Shown: positions 11,806 to 23,389 of the stretch, piece by piece
Position numbering within the stretch: position 1 is the stretch's first letter
Layout of the letters: every line of letters starts with the position of its first letter
Assembly: GCA_032622095.1 (NCBI GenBank)
Contig: CP136064.1
Span: 135,799,954-135,863,953 of the forward strand
DNA from: Siphonodentalium dalli
Taxonomy: Eukaryota > Mollusca > Scaphopoda > Gadilida > Siphonodentaliidae
DNA: 64,000 nucleotides
Direction: 5' to 3'
The notes under the pieces: generated by a model
The model's input: only the letters and a program-made list of their open reading frames with translations
The model's database searches: none
Told to the model about the DNA's origin: nothing
Made by a program: the position numbers and the translations under genes

Positions 11806-13167
11806 TTCACTTTGTGATAGAAGCGCCAAACTTTCAGAATTTGTTAAGTGGTTGGTGAGTATCACTAAACTGGCTGGTTCCAGATTTTGGAGGTCACCTT
11901 GACCTTCAATTTGACCTTGACCTTTTTGAAAATCTCAGTTTTTGGGTTAGGTGGTTTATGCCATCCTTTTCTTGTGAAAATCGCATCTTCTCACAGTTTT
12001 CTCAATACAATTATAGTTGGGAGGTGACCACGGTTCATTTGGGCCAAAACATATCTAAATATTCATAAGATGGCCGCCAATATGGCTGCCGGAAGTTTAA
12101 AATATGACATTTTTTCACAAATATCTTCTAGTTCAATTCATGCTGTTTGGAAATGGTCGAGTAATGCAACTTTATTTTGTGTTTTGTATATTAACTGATC
12201 ATTGGAGCAATTAAATATGCAATTATTGGGGTCCTAACCCCTTCCAATCCCTCAAAAATTCGATTTTACAGAATGCGGTACAAAATTTTACAAAAAAATC
12301 ACAATTGGGATTCTAGTCATATTTCAACTAGAAATGAAAAGAACATTGTAATGCAAGTGAGGCATATCATTACCTATGAATATTCCAACTCTCTGGAACC
12401 AAAAATCTTACCTTGGCTCAAAATGGCTGCCAAAATGGCCACCAAAATATGGAAAATTGTAAATATTGCACCAGGGTGTCATGCAATTGCTTACAAGTTG
12501 TGGTTGATGTATAAAATTGGCTAATCTGTATTCTATACATTGAATACTAACATGTCTGATACACCATGTTTCATTGTTACTATTGTCACCACTGATATCA
12601 CCAGATATATTGGACTTTTCTCTCACAAGCTTGACATAAATATCGGCAAAAAAATAACTTTTCAGGGTTCGACCATTTTTTCAAATAAAATGCAACTACC
12701 TTTGGTATCAAATGTGTTTATTGTTTTGACCTATCTTAAATGTGTCACACTATGGTGTTTATAGACTAAATTGCTCAAGATGGCTTCCAAAATGGCAACC
12801 AAATTTGTAAAAAGTAAATTTTTTACACATATCCAGAAAATTATTCTCTGCGTTATCCCAAAAGGTACCAAATTGTGACTCACTTGGTTATTATACCTGT
12901 TAGTTAATTAACTGACAAATATGTTCTATTATGTTTATCCTAGTTACGTATGGGACATGACAAATTCATTTTAAAGTTGCAGTATGGAATTTTGCGGATA
13001 ACCTCTTTTGTGATTATGGCCATATTATTGAAAGGAAACAGGCAGAACTTTGAGAAGGAACTGAGATGAACCATGAGATGTGGGTAGTCTGGCCCATTAT
13101 GATAAAAATTTATCAACTGGATACAGGATGGAAGCCAAGATGACAGCCAGGGAGTTACTTTATGATC

Positions 13168-15607
13168 GTAGATGAGGATAATATGTATACCGCAAGTTAT
13201 TGTATGGTTATGGATGATGTGTGGGTATATGGGGAGTGCCCTGTTGGCAACGGTGGGTTGTATATTTATATATGTTGTGGATGTGTTATCATTGATGGTG
13301 TATGGGGAGTAGATGCATGATCATGAGTATGGCAAGTGTGGAACTTATGAGAGGTCGTCTGTGCGGGTATTGGTATATCTGGAAGGGCTCACCATTGGTG
13401 ATGTGCATATGTATACCTGGATTGACTCTATGGTAATGGATATGGCGAATAGGTATACATTTGGTGGCTGTATAGTCCATGGTGAGGTGAATAGGTATAC
13501 AACGCGCGACCGTATGATCGTGATATGTATACATAGAGTGACTATATGACCATGTGTCGGGTGTATGTGTATACCTGGTGTTTATACATGGTGACTTGTG
13601 GCTGTATCGTCATTTGTGGTATGTACGGGTATAACCAAGTATGGCTGTATGATCAGGTGTACGTGTATAAAGTGGGTGACTATGTTGTCATTTGTGTTGT
13701 GTTTATGTACATATGGAGTGACTGAGGTAATGGGTGGGTTGTACATGTGTACCTTGGGTGGCACAATAACTCAAGGATATGTTAATCAATGGAGAGGTCA
13801 TGTCAGAGAGTTCTCTATTTTGATGGTGTTTATATACATGGGGGCGTTAAACATGGAAAACTATGGCCACCTATTACCACACAGTCATTACATATATACA
13901 TAAACACCACAGACATAACAATATAGTGAACCACTGTATACATGTACACCTGACCCATGACCACGGGTGACATTAAAGCCACGCGTCACGATACAGGCAC
14001 ACCGGGGATACTCCTAAACATGACCGATAACCATATAGTCATTCCTTGTATACCTATTCAGCTCACCATTGGCCATAAGGTCACCCCCTGTATACCTATT
14101 CTCCAAACACGTGGTCAAATAAATCAATATATACATCAACAATGACCATAAAGTCACTCCGGGTATACATATGCACCTCACCAATGGCCATATAGCCACT
14201 CGCTTCATACACATACCTTAACCAATGGTACCTGACCTATGGCCATATAGTCACACCGTGTGTACCTATTCAAAACATTCATACACGACCATGATCAATC
14301 CTTGCATACATATTCACCTCAACATTGGCCATGTCACTCCCTGTATCCGCATAGTCACTCAAGATATACTAATACACCCCTGCCATGTCAGTATAGTCAC
14401 TCCATGTATGCATATGCACTTTATCCATGGCCATATAGCCACTTGCTATATACACGTATTCCTTGCCCATGACAATAAAGCACCACATGTGTATACTGGT
14501 ATAACCTACACATGACCATACCGCCACGAGTCACCAAACAGGAACACCAGGTATACTCATACCCTGACACATGACCATTTTAATAGTCACCCCCTGTATA
14601 GATGTCAGCCCTTTTAATTCAGATTGTTTGGCTTCGGCAATCTGCTAAGGCAACCCTTTATTGTTGCCCACCTTGCTTCAGCAAATGGGTTCGGCATTGC
14701 CGATTGCCGTAGCCAATTATGAGGGCTGAGATGTCCATTATATTTATGATCATACAGGCACTACTTGTATACCTACATGTACTCATCTCACCATTGACCA
14801 TACAATCACTACCTGTATACCTATATCGACACACATAGTCATATAACCACTCGATATACATATACAGCCCACCCTAGACCATAGATTCACTCCAAGCATA
14901 CAAGTAAACCTCACTAATGGCCATTCAGCCCTTCCAGATATACACACAACCACTCAAACAATCCATACTTGCATATACACCTCACACATGACAATTCAGC
15001 AATTCACTGTATAATCATACATACCATCCATGATAATACAGCTAATCCCTATACACCCACCAATGATAATACATCCATGAAATATATAAATATGCACCCC
15101 ACCCGTTACCACAAGGACACTCCCTATATACCCACACACTCAATAATGTCCACCCAGCTTACTCCAGGTAATCATATTCAATCATGACCGTACAGTCATT
15201 CCGTGTATACCTATACACATTACCCGTAACCATAAAATCACACCCTATTTACCAACACACCCATCCATGATCATACAGACAACACATGTACATCCCACCC
15301 ATGCCTTTACAGTCACTCCATATATACATAATCAACACATAGATGACCATGTAGCTATATCCATACACCACACCAATACCCATACAGGCACACCTGGTGC
15401 ACCCGTACTGGATATACACAATCATACACCATACAGTCACTCCATGCATACCGATTCACCTCACACCTGACCATGACATATCCTTGTATACATAGATGCA
15501 TCTTACAATGGACAACCCACTCATAACCATATAGTCGCTCATTGTATACCTATTCACATAAGTCATGACATACAATAACTCACTGTATACCTATTCACCT
15601 CACTTAT
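13168..15607. repeat. Degenerate 40-50-bp motif array, orientation-switching core
   Basis: Units carry 'tgaccatatagtcactcc', then 'gtatacctattcacctcacc', at a spacing of about 42-50 bp. From about 13168 to 13860 the motif is on the minus strand; after about 13880 it is on the plus strand, so the array is itself a large inverted repeat. Numerous short open frames rich in His, Thr, Ile and Tyr are artefacts of the repeat. Confidence 0.7.
14606..14728. mobile_element. 123-bp MITE with 6-bp target duplication
   Basis: The termini are CAGCCCTTTTAATT and AATTATGAGGGCTG, imperfect inverted repeats. AGATGT flanks both sides (14600-14605 and 14729-14734). The homologous array at about 25640-25670 lacks this segment, acting as an empty site and supporting insertion after the arrays duplicated. 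Confidence 0.7.
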
Positions 15608-16857
15608 GATCATAGAGTAACTCCCTGGCTACGATCTTGGCATCCACACTGTATTCAGTTGACATTTTCTTAGCATAATGGACCAGAATAGCCAAATATT
15701 ATGGTCCATCTCAATTCTGTCTCAAAGTTCTGCCCATTTCCTTTCAATAACTATGGCCAAAATCACAAAAGAGGTGCTCGGCAAAATTACATACTTTAAA
15801 ATGAATTTATTTTGCCCCATACGGAAGTGGGACAACCAGAATAGAACATTTAGTTGTCAGTTAATTAACTAACACGTATAATAACCAAGTGAGTCACATT
15901 TTGCTACATTTTCGGATAATGCAGAGAATGTTCGGGATATATGTAAAAAAAATTAACATTTTACAAATTTGGTTGCCATTTTGGAAGCCATCTTGAGCAA
16001 TTTGTCTATAAACACCGTAGTGAGACACATTTAAGATAGACCAAAACAATAAACACCTTTCAATCCAAAGATAGTTACATTTTACCTGAAAAAAATGGTC
16101 CAAACATGAAAAGTGAATTTTTGCCAATATTTATGTCAAGTTTTTGAGAGAAAACTCCAATATTTTTGACGATGTCAGTGGTGACAATAGTAACAATTAA
16201 CCATGGTGCATCAGACATGTTAGTATTCACTGTATAGAATGCAGAATTGCCAATTTTATACATCAACCACAACTTGCAAACGATTGCAGGAGACGCTGGT
16301 GTGATATTTACCATTTTCCATATTTTGAAATATGACTAGAATCCCAATTGTGATTTTTTGTGGAATTTTATACCGCATCCTGTATAATCGAAGTTTTGAG
16401 GGACCGGGACCACAATAATTGCATATTTAATTGCTCCAATGATCGGTTAATATACAAAACACAAAATAAAGTTGCATTACTCAACCAGTTCCAAACAGCA
16501 TGAATTGAACTAGAAGATATTTGTGAAAAAATGTCATATTTTAAACTTCCGGCAGCCATATTGGCGGCCATCTTATGAAAATTTAGATATGTTTTGGCCC
16601 AAATGAACCGTAGTCACCTCCCAACTATAATTGTATTGAGAAAACTGTGAGAAGATGCGATTTTCACAAGAAAAGGATGGCATAAACCACCCAACCCTAA
16701 AACTGAGATTTTCAAAAAGGTCAAGGTCAAATTGAAGGTCAAGGTGACCTCCAAAATCTGGAACCAGCCAGTTTAGTGATACTCACCAACCACTTAACAA
16801 ATTCTGAAAGTTTGGCGCTTCTATCACAAAGTGAACCATTTTGCAACTATCCCCCCC

Positions 16858-17400
16858 CCACGTATATTGGGGTACGTGTGCATGAGAGCAAGACCATTCA
16901 GCCGTTCCTCTCCCATAGTCAGAGGTGCCGGAAGAGGGGGGGCAGAGGGGGCAGCTGACCCCCCTGCCCTTGACCAAGGGGGGCGAGCGGGAGCAGGACT
17001 TGCCCTTTTTCTGGAGACAGAAAATGCTTTTTGTGTGTTTAATCTCGTGTTTTTATAGCAAAATGTGACTGTTTTGGTCCAAATACCACCAATTTTTTGT
17101 CAATTTTATCACAAATGGCCATAAAAACTGACAAATACCATTAAAATACGGATTTTTGCCACAATGAATTTATGGTTATTTTCCCGAGTTTGCGGAGAAA
17201 ATGCCCTTTTTTGCGGAAAAGTGCCCTTTTTGTAGGCTCTGCCCCCCTGCCCTTGGATGCTTCCGGCGCCCCTGCCCATAGTTGGTCTCATATACGACTC
17301 CAGGTGCCTTAAAATGGATACAGATCTCTCACATTCACAGGATGTGATGGGCATTGTAACCAAAACATACAAGGGTGAAAGCTCGCTGCTGACAGGCACC
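16858..17400 (-). pseudogene. hAT transposase C-terminal pseudogene (ZMYM/hAT dimerisation type)
   Basis: On the minus strand, 'TMPITSCECERSVSILRHLE' and the following residues match the hAT C-terminal dimerisation region found in transposases related to ZMYM1, where CECERSFS is diagnostic. The frame is cut by the MITE at 16920-17274 and resumes as 'GEERLNGLALMHTYPNIR', the expected continuation of that domain. A frameshift lies just upstream, near 17360, and nothing N-terminal was recognised. It is a truncated relic of a hAT family different from the copies at 41 and 56 kb. Confidence 0.75.
16920..17274. mobile_element. hAT-type MITE inserted in a hAT pseudogene
   Basis: The inverted termini CAGAGGTGCCGGAAG and CTTCCGGCGCCCCTG match at 13 of 15 positions. 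An exact 8-bp duplication CCCATAGT flanks the element (16912-16919 and 17275-17282). Both features are typical of hAT elements. The 355-bp interior has 'tgccctttt' repeats and no transposase, so it is non-autonomous. Confidence 0.85.
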
Positions 17401-18170
17401 TGTCATATAAAACCTCCAGGGATTCTCATTCCACAGAGATAGAAAACCACAAATGGACACCTGCCCATATGGTAAGAAGTAATAAATGTGTCCAAGTGTG
17501 TATATATGCCCCAGGTGAAACATGCTTATTGCTGCTATAGATACCAGTACAGGGGAATTGAGGGAACTACCTATGTTAACTATGCATAAAAGCAGATTGG
17601 TGCCAATTACAGCAATGTTTGTAGAGACATCATTCATCAAGGGTTGACACCCATTGATATGGTTAGCACACTCAATGAAATCGAATACAAAGAGCCACAT
17701 CAGCGGGGCACCAACTTATAAACAGGTTGGCATCAGATAACATTGTTTAATGTTTTATTAATTTGGTAGTCTTATACTCAGTTCCTTCAGGTGGTGATTT
17801 CTATAAAAAGTTTTTTGGCATAATTTGAGTATGCATCATAACTGCATACTGACTTGTTTTTCGCTAACACATATAATATGGTATACTTACACATGGATGG
17901 GTTACATACCTGATGAGACAGACCCTCATTTAACCATAATTCTGGTTAAATGTAAATGTAGTCGAAACATTGCTACCACCAAGAATTCCCATTCTGTGAC
18001 TGCACACCACATGAATTGGGTAAAATGTATAATTGTGGTATTATGTAGTGGTGACGCACTCATGTTGCAATGTAGTATGTCATGTGGGGACTGACCATAA
18101 TGTTGGCAGCGGAGTAGGAAATTTCCTATCTTATATTGAATCTGAGTACCGCTCAAGCAGCATGTGCGGC
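17401..18170. other. No gene recognised
   Basis: Within the ESS2 intron. The decayed N-terminal part of the hAT pseudogene might extend here on the minus strand, but no motif is readable. Confidence 0.4.
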
Positions 18171-18174
18171 AGGC

Positions 18175-18620
18175 TAAATCCGCCCCTGGTAAGGTGTGCC
18201 AAAGGATTTAGTCATGCAAAGAGTAAAATCCAAGATGGCTGCTGGCGCCATCTTTTTTGGCCGAAAGACCCCAAAATGACTCGTTCCCATCTACATTTAA
18301 ATGTTAACAGCCATGACAAATTTGATGATGATCCGACCAAAGGTACAACCTGTAGCCCGTGCCAAAGGATTTAGTCATGCAAAGAGTAAAATCCAAGATG
18401 ACTGCTGGCAGCCATGTTTTATGGCCGAATGACCCCAAAAATGACTCGTTCCCATCTACATGTCAATGTCAACAGCTATGACAAATTTCATAAAGATCCG
18501 ACCAAAGGTACGACCTGTAGCCTGTATTGTTGACGCCTCACACATGCACACACACGGATGACGCATATCAAGCCATGGCAATAGCTTAAACTTTACAAAG
18601 TAAAGTTGAGCTAAAAATCT
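18175..18620. repeat. Satellite-like repeat, two units and tail
   Basis: Two units of the 'gtaaaatccaagatggctgc ... tgaccccaaaatgactcg' repeat end in 'catggcaatagct(c/t)aaact' and 'gagctaaaa'. The same units and tail form the larger array at 45256-46620, so both derive from one mobile repeat with an internal tandem core. Confidence 0.7.
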
Positions 18621-18629
18621 TTTGGCACT

Positions 18630-19110
18630 TGGCACCATTGAGAAAGTACCTCCACATCAAGTCCATTCAGGTTTTTACAGTACGCTTTGTACATGCTCAT
18701 CTTTCAACAAATTTATTTGTTTTTTTTGTTTTTGTTTTTGTTTTTCTCTTTAACCCTGTGGTAAATTAAAACTTTTATACCCGGGTAGATGCCAAAAGAT
18801 AATCCAGTGTGTTCACGAATGTTGTATACATAGTGCATTAGTTGGAGCTTGAAAACGTCTTGAGCCTTCAATTAACCGGGGGTGGGTGGGGTGGTGCATC
18901 GAGTTATTTCAGTAAGATAGTAAGTATATATATGGACACCACTTTGTCAGATGTGAATATATAATGGAACTTCATTTCTGCCTAAATGGATTATATATGA
19001 GTACTGATATGCCCTATATGTTTAGCCTATAAACTGCAACAAATATCCAGGCAACACGACCACATGCACAGTGGGAATAACTGTAGGGCCTATACTCTAT
19101 ATTGTATCAC
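18630..19110. other. No gene recognised
   Basis: AT-rich intronic sequence with a T-rich (TTTTTG)n tract near 18718-18746. Confidence 0.4.
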
Positions 19111-19114
19111 CTTA

Positions 19115-19570
19115 TATTTGAAATAGCCGGTGTCCGTCCGTTCGTGCGTCTTTCCGTGCGTCTGCATCCGTGCGTGTGTCCGTGAATGGTTTCCGGATGA
19201 TAACTTTAGTTTCGGTTATTAGATCAAAAGAAAATTTCATAAGTGAGTTTATCAGACCAAATACAGGTCAAGTTCGAATATGGGTTTGCTCCGCATATTG
19301 TTGCGTGAGTTATGTCCCTTTTTCGACTTAAAATCTTGTAATTTTCTGGTTTCCGGTTGATAACTTAAGTTTGTGTGATCATAACTGAACCAAATTTGGT
19401 ATGTGAGTTTATCAGTCCTATTTATAGGACAAGTTCGAATATGGGTTTGCTCCGCCCATTTTTGTGAGAGTTATGGCCCTTTTTCGACAAATTGGTCTCA
19501 ATGACATCAAAATTATGAGCTGAAAGCTGTTCTTCTGACACTAGAACATTTTATAATCCAGTTGCGAAAC
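19115..19570. repeat. Interspersed repeat with terminal 'gtccgtccgttc' run
   Basis: The block opens with 'gtccgtccgttcgtgcgtc' and carries two units containing 'caagttcgaatatgggtttg' and 'gagttatg(g/t)cccttttt'. Its style is related to family C in reverse orientation. Noncoding. Confidence 0.55.
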
Positions 19571-21670
19571 CAGACGATCTTAGTTCAAACATACAATGTC
19601 ACCGTGCAACAAGCAGGGGGGTACTCATTCTAGTCCGTGGACCAGAAAATATATTTTTCGAGTTGGCTGCACCCCCTCCAACAAAGGTTTCTATATATAT
19701 CATCAAATGACGCATCCAATTTTGCTTGTTCCCCATTTCAGAAAGTGTCCCAAAATAGATTTTTCAGGGAAGATAACTCTTAACCCTAAAATAAAATCAC
19801 TCTGAGCTTTGACGGGTGGGTTCCCCGACCCGACTCGAATCAAATATGTTTACCCCCGAAGCCAAGGGAATAGTAATATGCAAGCGTTAATTAGGATTAT
19901 GTATCTTTAACTTTGTTGCCACAATTTCAATTTGTTTATTTTTTTTCGCAAAAAAAGAAAGAAATATGTTTATATGTAATTGTCGGGTTGTCATCATGTA
20001 ACGTTAAATCGTAAACATGTTCGCTTTCATTAAAGTGATATGAAACACTCCGGTATGGTGATTAAATATAAATGGAGAATAATCTTGTTCAAAGTAGTCA
20101 TTTGTACAAATATTATATCTAAATTGACAACACACACCGTCATTCTTTTATATTAATTAAATGCAGTGACTGCCGATGGTGAAATCGTTTTCGTTAGTTT
20201 ATCGCCGATAGAAGCGTCCCGATTCGAGTAGTAAATATTTACAATTTAGCGTAGTTGAGACAATGTTTTCAATGGAGTGGTACAGTCGATTTGCTTGAGA
20301 TTTTCGGTATGTTGGTAGAATACTACATTCCTCCAGCTGACACAGCACCTGAACACTAACTTATCAGTTTCACGCACCCTAACAAGTCCTTAATATGTCT
20401 TTAAGTTAACAAAATTAAAATAATTTTTCACATGGTACGCTGAATACGCATGACCAATTATCATTTGTGGGAACCAACGAAACATACAAATGTATATGAT
20501 GTGAAATGACAAAAAATATGGTACGAAATAATCAACTGTGTGGTTCAAATTAAGAGTATATATAAACCGGCCATGGTAGGAATTTCTTAGGAAACATCGT
20601 TTGAGCCATCCAACGAATCACCGAGTGATCTATAATAGCCCGGAAGTGCTTAAATAGACCGATCAGTCTTCCACTGTCAGCATGCATCTGGTAAATTCCA
20701 GACTCCTGTGGACGATCAATGAATCTATTTTAAGTCGATCAGGCTATTATTGTATATCGGTTGTTCACCTACACTTGTCCAACTGATTTTGGAGAATATA
20801 TACAAGCGAAATGGTTAAAAAATATATTTATTAATTATAATAAATAATCATCAAATTGGAAGAGTTCAGCATCAGCCCCTTGCTGACATTGTTCAAAACG
20901 ACACACACCGGATTACCATCGGAAAAAAAACATCGAAAATAGGTGATTTACTTCCCAAATAGCATCGTAGTTTTAGAATCTTTTTCCACCAGGAATGTGT
21001 TGAAAACTGCAGACAACTGTTCTATGCACATTACAATCAAATAATGTTGACTCTTGGTTGATAAACATTCTTCTAAAACATAAATCTGACTTTCAAAAGT
21101 GACCTGTCAGTGTCAGTGTCAACCTCCAGAATCGAAAATCCAATTCACAATATTCATCAAAAATTCTCAAAACAGCGTCCAACGTATAGTCCTAGCACAA
21201 CTCCGTGATATTATATGATTACACAGTTCAGTCATCAATACTTTCTAAATGTCCAAATTGTTGAAAATAGTAGAGTTGTATCGTAAGTCGCCATTAACAA
21301 AACAAATGAGAAACACGTGGACATGTTTACGTCTTATTCCCTGATCCGAAAAAAAGTTGCGTTCCCACTTTGACGTCACGCTTCTTTGTGCACATAAAAC
21401 TGGCGAGTGGCTTTTGAGTTTTTCCTAAGTATTTTCGACGTCAAAAAGGCATTAAAATCTCGATTTTTACGCTATAAGTTGGTGTTTTTGAATATGATTC
21501 GTTTTTAGTAACCTTAATTCTAAGTTATGACACTGGTATAGTTTATTTTACTGAACAAAAAGTTTGATGAACAGTTCCCTTTTAACTGTTGTACATCGGC
21601 TATCGGTCAATTTCGGTTTTGCATTAAGACACGACCCCTATTAAAGTGATCATAGTGTTCTCATAGTTGT
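19571..21670. other. Intronic sequence without recognised gene
   Basis: No ORF, domain or RNA gene is supported. It lies immediately downstream of an ESS2 donor site and is otherwise unremarkable AT-rich DNA. Confidence 0.4.
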
Positions 21671-21676
21671 GCCTAC

Positions 21677-21792
21677 CTTGTGATGTGTTTGGTGGCATGT
21701 TTAAGTGCTTCCTGCTTTTTCGCCCTGTGTGCTTTACTGGCTTTTTCAGCCAGCTCCATACCAATCCTATCTCGATCAGGTACGTCGGGAAT
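21677..21792 (-). CDS. ESS2: ESS2 (DGCR14) internal coding exon
   Basis: A 116-bp minus-strand exon has an acceptor AG at 21793-21794 and a donor GT at 21675-21676. It encodes 38 codons plus two bases. The core 'RDRIGMELAEKASKAHRAKK' and 'KKQEALKHATKHI' match the basic, helical C-terminal segment of ESS2 (in the human protein, 'ERLGLKMANEAAAKNRAKKQEAL'-like). It ends in phase 2 with AG, and the exon at 7986 begins with T, completing a serine codon. That in-phase junction links the two exons as one gene. Exons for the N-terminal two thirds of ESS2 were not found at higher coordinates and may lie outside the window. Confidence 0.87.
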
Positions 21793-22104
21793 CTACAAAT
21801 TAAAATACATGTGATAGAAACAATACTGTAATTTATTTAATACTAAAATTTATAGAGGATTGTAAAACAATATTTGTCCTGAGTCCAAAAAGAATTAAAT
21901 TTCTTGTTGGGGTTGCATGTCATGTAAATTAAAAAAAAAAAAAAAACCTTTAAAACAAATTTAACTAGAGGTGTGACTGTCGTGACTACGGATACCCCCC
22001 TGTTTTTAAAATACTAAGATGTTTCACATGTCAGTAAACATTTAGTTAAAATAATAAAATAACAGTTCCCATTGCAGATGTACAACCATACCCCTAATCT
22101 TAAA

Positions 22105-22725
22105 CCTATTGACCAAAAAATGGAGGAATAAAAGCTTGGACAAAATTATGTATGTTGCGAAAAAAATTCTAAGTCGAAAAAGGGGATTAACTCCACACAA
22201 AAAATGTCGGACAGAGGTCATAATCGCAGGTTCCCATGGTACTAAATATGAGTGCCAAGATTAAAAAACATTGACCAAAAAATGTAGGAATAAAAGCTCA
22301 GACAAAATTATGCATGTTGCAAAAAAAAGTTTCTAAGTCGAAAAAGGGGGGATAACTCCACCAAAATATGTCGGACAGACGTCATAATCGCAGGTGCACA
22401 AGTTCCCATGGTACAAAATATCTGTGCCATGTTTTAAAAAAATTGACCGAAAAATGTAGGAATAAAAGCTTGGACAAAATTTACATGTTGCGAAAAATTT
22501 CTAAGTCGAAAAATGGGGGATAACTCCACCAAAAAAAGTCCGACAGACGTCATAATCGCAGGTGCACAGGTTCCCATGGTGGTTGATGTCTGTACCAAGT
22601 TTCACGGAAATTGATAAAAAAACGACTGAGAAAAACTCCGGACAAATTTGTGTCCACGGACGGACGACGGACAAGCTGACTCCAGTATACCCACCCCTAA
22701 CTTCGTTGCGGGGGGTATAATTAAC
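22105..22725. repeat. Tandem repeat of about 165 bp, with 'ggacggacgacgg' terminus
   Basis: About four units share 'gtcggacagacgtcataatc', 'ttcccatggta', 'gaccaaaaaatgtagg' and 'tctaagtcgaaaaa'. Successive 'gtc(c/g)gacag' motifs at 22206, 22370 and 22538 give spacings of 164 and 168 bp. The block ends with 'cacggacggacgacgg' and 'cttcgttgcggggggtataa'. It lies just upstream of an ESS2 exon and is noncoding. Confidence 0.7.
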
Positions 22726-22729
22726 ACAC

Positions 22730-23385
22730 CTACCATTCAATTTGCAACCTCTGAGACAGGCACAGGCACTTTTGAGGCATGCACGGCTGCCTATCTGGCT
22801 AAAACATTGTTTTTTCTAAGAGGCTGCAGATGTTTCACAAAGTAAAAAGAGAAGGGGCAGGTACTTATTAATGCATTCACCCTGTGTTGTGATTATTGTC
22901 TGACTGTACATATATATGCTCCCGAGCACCACAGATATCTTTCAAGTAAAACAATTAGGCTTCACAAAGTGGTGGGTGTGACTTTTTCACATCCATTGCC
23001 CCTGAAAGCCCTGTTTCTCAGATTTAACTGACTTATTTCAGATCCTTGACAATCATCGTTGAAGATAAATGTCTCAAAAACACAGTTTCATTCTTAAGTA
23101 GTCCGGGAGCTAATAGGGGTACCATTGCACCCACCCTGGGACTTAACTTCACCCTACTCATTTTGTTCCTTATTATGTCCTTCAACTTTTAAGCAATGTT
23201 AACAAGAACAAAAAGTGGCCGTGTAGACTCCAGACAAGATGGCGTCCATCATGGCTGCCATTTTTTAGACCAGCCCCTAAGTCAGTTTTATGCAAATTAT
23301 AGCGGGAAAATCAAGTAAAATGTATACAAATGTATATATTTTCGTGAACTATTACATAATGACAATTTTTTGGGGCAAAATTGAA
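22730..23385. other. No gene recognised
   Basis: Nothing beyond short open frames. The sequence from about 23217 may be a highly diverged outer part of the foldback arm. Confidence 0.35.
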
Positions 23386-23389
23386 AATC

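Larger units (their letters stand above)
11806..16835. mobile_element. Foldback element, complete copy
   Basis: The left arm (11806-13167) and right arm (15608-16835) are long inverted repeats. For example, 'tttgtgatagaagcgcc' and the 'atggctgccggaagtttaaa' segment on the left reappear as reverse complements near 16827 and 16556, and the inner edge 'agccagggagttact' mirrors 'agtaactccctggct'. Between the arms lies a 2.4-kb array of degenerate motifs. No transposase frame is visible. Long inverted repeats with repetitive cores are the hallmark of foldback elements. I could not find a convincing target duplication at the outer ends. Confidence 0.72.
7987..21676 (-). other. ESS2: ESS2 intron of about 13.7 kb
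   Basis: Donor: minus-strand AAG|GTAGGC at 21671-21679. Acceptor: a T-rich tract and CAG ending at 7987. The interval holds several transposons annotated separately. I see no further ESS2 exon inside it. The two flanking exons join in the correct phase and match consecutive parts of the ESS2 family, so no coding exon is needed between them. Confidence 0.8.

Noticed and set aside
13289-15470. Many frames of 60-100 codons on both strands rich in His, Tyr, Thr and Ile
   Set aside because: They arise from the 40-50-bp motif array and recur with different indels in the second array.
13168-15607. Regularly spaced repeats considered as a CRISPR array
   Set aside because: The units are degenerate, spacers are not unique, orientation reverses in the middle, no cas genes are present and the DNA is eukaryotic.
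21960-22725. Possible additional ESS2 exon near the 165-bp tandem repeat
   Set aside because: No frame on the minus strand matches the ESS2 family and the sequence is wholly accounted for by the repeat.
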